Shown: one piece after another, positions 61,011 through 64,000 of the stretch | Numbering within the stretch: the first letter of the stretch is position 1 | Layout of the letters: the number at the start of each line of letters is the position of its first letter | The notes under the pieces: generated by a model | What the model saw: only the letters and a program-made list of their open reading frames with translations | Told to the model about the DNA's origin: nothing | Database searches by the model: none | Program-made: the position numbers and the translations under genes | DNA from: Tubulanus polymorphus | Taxonomy: Eukaryota > Nemertea > Palaeonemertea > Tubulaniformes > Tubulanidae | Direction: 5' to 3' | DNA length: 64,000 nucleotides | Assembly: GCF_964204645.1 (NCBI RefSeq) | Contig: NC_134030.1 | Span: 2,085,855-2,149,854 of the forward strand

Positions 61011-61610
61011 GTAATTATGTAATGATTCATGATGTTATAATGTTTAATGTAATAATTCTATTGTAATAATGTTTAATGTAGTAATACAAGAAGGTAAGGG
61101 AAAGAGATACAATTCTCAATATCACCTCTAAATCAAAAACACACAGCAGCAACGAGCAGTATTTGAATAAGGCAGCTATCAGTGTTGTAAGTCACTGACA
61201 ATTCCTTGTACCTCACAGTTCTACTTGACAATTCAAGAAGGTCAGGTTGATTTAGCAGTAATTTAGCCACAGTGTTTTGTAACACTTAACTTCCGTCACC
61301 ACCAATTGATTTAGCAGTAATTCACCCAGAGTGTTTTTATTTTTAACTTTTAACTTTCATCACTACCAATTGATTTAGCAGTAATTCACCCACTTTTACT
61401 TCACTTTTATCATAGTTTGAAATGAGCCGCAATCAATGAACAGTTCAAACTTTTCTATTGAGGAAACCACAGCAAAAAACTAAATGTATACAAACAATTG
61501 AGTGTCTTATTTAATTGTCAAATATTAAATCAAAAGGAGGAGGGACTAATGTATTGTAATGGTATCAATGCTACGAATGTATGTAAAAATTACTGATAAA
61601 ATGTATTGCT
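61011..61610. other. Transition region (segment B)
   Basis: Matches 24,641-25,260, with the triple repeat on TTGATTTAGCAGTAATTCACC at about 61,247-61,400. No gene is seen. Confidence 0.7.
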
Positions 61611-62510
61611 AAAACATATGTTTAAAAGAGGCAGTTTAATGTCATACCACAGGACAAAACAGATTAAAAAAAAAAGAGAGTTTAGAAAAGAAAGAGAAAT
61701 AAAAACTACTATTTACACATTTACAATATTTACAAGAAAGTTAAAAAAAGAGAGAGAAATAAAAACTACTATTTACAAATTTACAAGAAAGTTAAAAAAA
61801 AAGAAATAAAAAAAAATATTTACAAATTTACAATATTTACAAGAAAGTTAAAAAAAGAGAGAGAGAAATAAAAACTACTATTTACAAATGTACAATATTT
61901 ACAAGAAAGGTTAAAAACTGTTAAAAAGAGGCAGTTTAACGTCGTACCACAGGACAAAACAGATAAAAAAAAGGGAGTTTAGAAAAGAAAGAGAAATAAA
62001 AACTACTTTTTACAAATTTACAATATTTACAAGAAAGTTAAAAAAAGAGAGAGAAATAAAAACTACTATTTACAAATTTACAATATTTACAAGAAAGTTA
62101 AAAAGAGAGAGAGAGAAATAAAAACTACTATTTACAAATTTACAAGAAAGTTAAAAAAAAGAAATAAAAACAAATATTTACAAATTTACAATATTTACAA
62201 GAAAGTTAAAAAAAGAGAGAGAGAAATAAAAACTACTATTTACAAATGTACAATATTTACAAGAAAGGTTAAAAACTGTTAAAAAGAGGCAGTTTAACGT
62301 CGTACCACAGGACAAATGTTAAAAAGTTTTTAAGAAAATATTCCGGAATGTAATATGCAGTAAAAATTAAAATCATAAAAATATATATACACTAATAAAA
62401 AGATAAAATCGAATAACTATTTACAAATTTACAATATTTACAAGAAATAAAAACTAATATTTACAAATTTACAATAGAGGAATAAAAACTAATATTTACA
62501 AATTTACAAT
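61611..62510. repeat. AT-rich TTTACAA array (segment B)
   Basis: Same units and GTTAAA/TTTAAC elements as 25,261-26,420, but shorter by one composite unit of about 300 bp. Confidence 0.9.
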
Positions 62511-62513
62511 ATT

Positions 62514-63058
62514 TACAAGAGAGAAAGAAAAGAGAGAGAGAAAGAAAAGAGAGAGAGAGAAAGAGGGAAACGGAGGGAAATAAAAACTACTATTTACAAA
62601 TTTACAATATTTACAAGAGAGAGAGAGGGACAGAAAGAGAGAGAGAAAGAGAGAGAGAAGAGAGATGAGGGAGAGAGAGAGGAGAGAGGAGGGAGAGAGA
62701 GGAGGGAGAGGAGAGAGAGGGGAGAGAGGAGGGAGAGAGAGGAGGAAGGAGAAAGGAAAGGGGTGAGAGGAAGAGAAGAGAGAGAGGAGAGAGTTAGTGG
62801 GTTAGAGAGAGAGGAAGAGAGAGTTAGTGGGTTAGAGAAAGAGGAAGAGAGAGTTAGTGGGTTAGAGAAAGAGGGAAAGGATAGAGAAAGGGAAAGGATA
62901 GAGGGGGAAAGGATAGAGACAGAGAGGGAAAGGATAGAGAGACAGAGAAAAAGAATAGAGACAGAGAGAGAAAGGACAGAGACAGGGAGGGAAAGCATAG
63001 AGACAGAGAGGGAAAGGATAGAGACAGAGAGGGAAAGGATAGAGACAGGTAGAAAGAA
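62514..63058. repeat. Purine-rich (GA) tract (segment B)
   Basis: Fourth copy of the GA tract. Here the plus-strand frame (62,763-63,065, 100 codons) and the minus-strand frame (62,594-63,082, 162 codons) are both uninterrupted; both are low-complexity repeats of EREE/ERIETE or SLSFPSLS type. Overlapping open frames in several registers of one tract show that openness here reflects composition. Confidence 0.9.
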
Positions 63059-63660
63059 GGGGTGATAAAAACGATAAAACATATGGGTAAAAACAATAAA
63101 ACAAATGATAAAACATATGGGTAAAATGATAAAAAATGATAAAAACTGTTAAAAAGAGGCAGTTTAACGTCGTACCACAGGACAAACAGATAAAAATCGC
63201 TGATAAAATCTATTGATAAAACGTATTGTTTAAAAGAGACAGTTTAGAAAAGAAAGAGAAATAAAAACTACTATTTACAAATTTACAATATTTACAAGAA
63301 AGTTGAAAAGAGAGAGAGAGAAATAAAAACTACTATTTACAAATGTGCAATATTTACAAGAAAATTAAAAAAAGAGAAATAAAAACCACTATTTACAAAT
63401 TTACAAAATTTACAAGAAAGTTAAAAGAGAAATAAATACTGCTATTTACAAATTTACAATATTTACAAAAGAGAGAGAGGGGGAGAGAAAAGAAAGAGAG
63501 AGTGGGTAAAATTATAAAAAATGATAAAAACTGTTAAAAAGAGGCAGTTTAACGTCATACCACAGGACAAACAGATAAAAATCACTAATAAAATGTATTG
63601 ATAAAACGTATTGTTAAAAAGAGGCAGTTTAACGTCATACCACAGGACAACTTGTAAACA
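63059..63660. repeat. AT-rich array, second part (segment B)
   Basis: Matches 26,999-27,660, with the GTTAAA/TTTAAC element recurring at about 63,150, 63,535 and 63,615. Confidence 0.85.
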
Positions 63661-64000
63661 CACTAGCAATACTACTCATGTTTGTAGGTAAAGTATTTTA
63701 GACAATTATATAACTTTTTCAACCTCTGCAATATCAATTCTACAAGTTATCTTTAAAATTGTTTATATGAAATAAACCAACTAAACAGAATGTAGCATTG
63801 AATTTATATTAATGTTATCAGGAGCTGAAAATCCTAATCCACTGTTTCAGTACATGTATCAATGTTTCAGTACATGTATCAATGTTTCAGTACATGTATC
63901 AAACTTTCAATGTTTAATAAAGTTTCACTACTATCAATTAATTCAGCAGTCTACAAAAGATTTGCGTCTTATTATTTCGTGATGAGAGAGAGGAGAGAGA
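63661..64000. other. Low-copy block continuing past the window (segment B)
   Basis: Matches 27,661-28,000, with the 20-bp triplet TTTCAGTACATGTATCAATG at 63,845-63,902. The hairpin repeats expected next lie outside the window. Confidence 0.8.

Overview
This is eukaryotic, almost certainly animal, nuclear DNA. It is AT-rich. It has good candidate GT-AG splice sites with pyrimidine tracts, an RNA polymerase III (tRNA-like) SINE fragment, CTG microsatellites and several families of minisatellite and satellite DNA. I see no bacterial gene, no rRNA and no CRISPR array. The tRNA-like SINE and the abundance of tandem repeats would fit a marine invertebrate, but the sequence alone does not fix the taxon. 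No complete protein-coding gene can be recognised. Nearly all open frames are short and sit inside repeats.

The dominant structure is a segmental duplication in direct orientation. Segment A (1 to about 32,650) and segment B (about 37,630 to the window end) carry the same modules in the same order. The offset is about 38.5 kb on the left and shrinks to 36.0 kb on the right because the internal arrays differ in length. The copies look about 99% alike outside the arrays, judged by eye.

Segment layout, with A coordinates first and B second. (1) Exon-like tandem units on the minus strand, each with a CTG tract beside a splice acceptor (1-3,910; 37,630-42,460). (2) A promoter-like first exon on the minus strand with a CRE palindrome (4,155-4,322; 42,699-42,866). 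(3) A SINE head and low-copy sequence (4,480-9,190; 43,025-47,200), including a minisatellite built around a TTCGAA box. (4) A 26/28-bp minisatellite inside exon-like units (9,194-11,000; 47,210-48,600). (5) Exon-like repeats of about 200 bp with intact splice signals (11,019-12,440; 48,600-49,630). (6) A large satellite of two interleaved monomer types, about 157 bp and 153 bp (12,445-24,640; 49,630-61,000). (7) AT-rich and purine-rich arrays (25,260-27,660; 61,610-63,660). (8) A low-copy block with 121-bp hairpin repeats (27,660-28,990; 63,660-end). Modules 7 and 8 are tandemly repeated within A (29,000-31,590 and 31,600-32,650).

Between the segments, 32,655-37,300 holds a 62-bp satellite of about 21 copies, an AT-rich stretch, a 23-bp minisatellite and an 80-bp repeat. 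At 37,166-37,663 on the minus strand is the longest stop-free frame I found. It reads like real protein, and damaged copies of its start lie in the neighbouring tandem units. The best reading is that modules 1-2 belong to a minus-strand gene, or its relic, that was repeatedly duplicated internally, and that modules 4-5 belong to a second minus-strand exon array. Everything else is best explained as repeat DNA.
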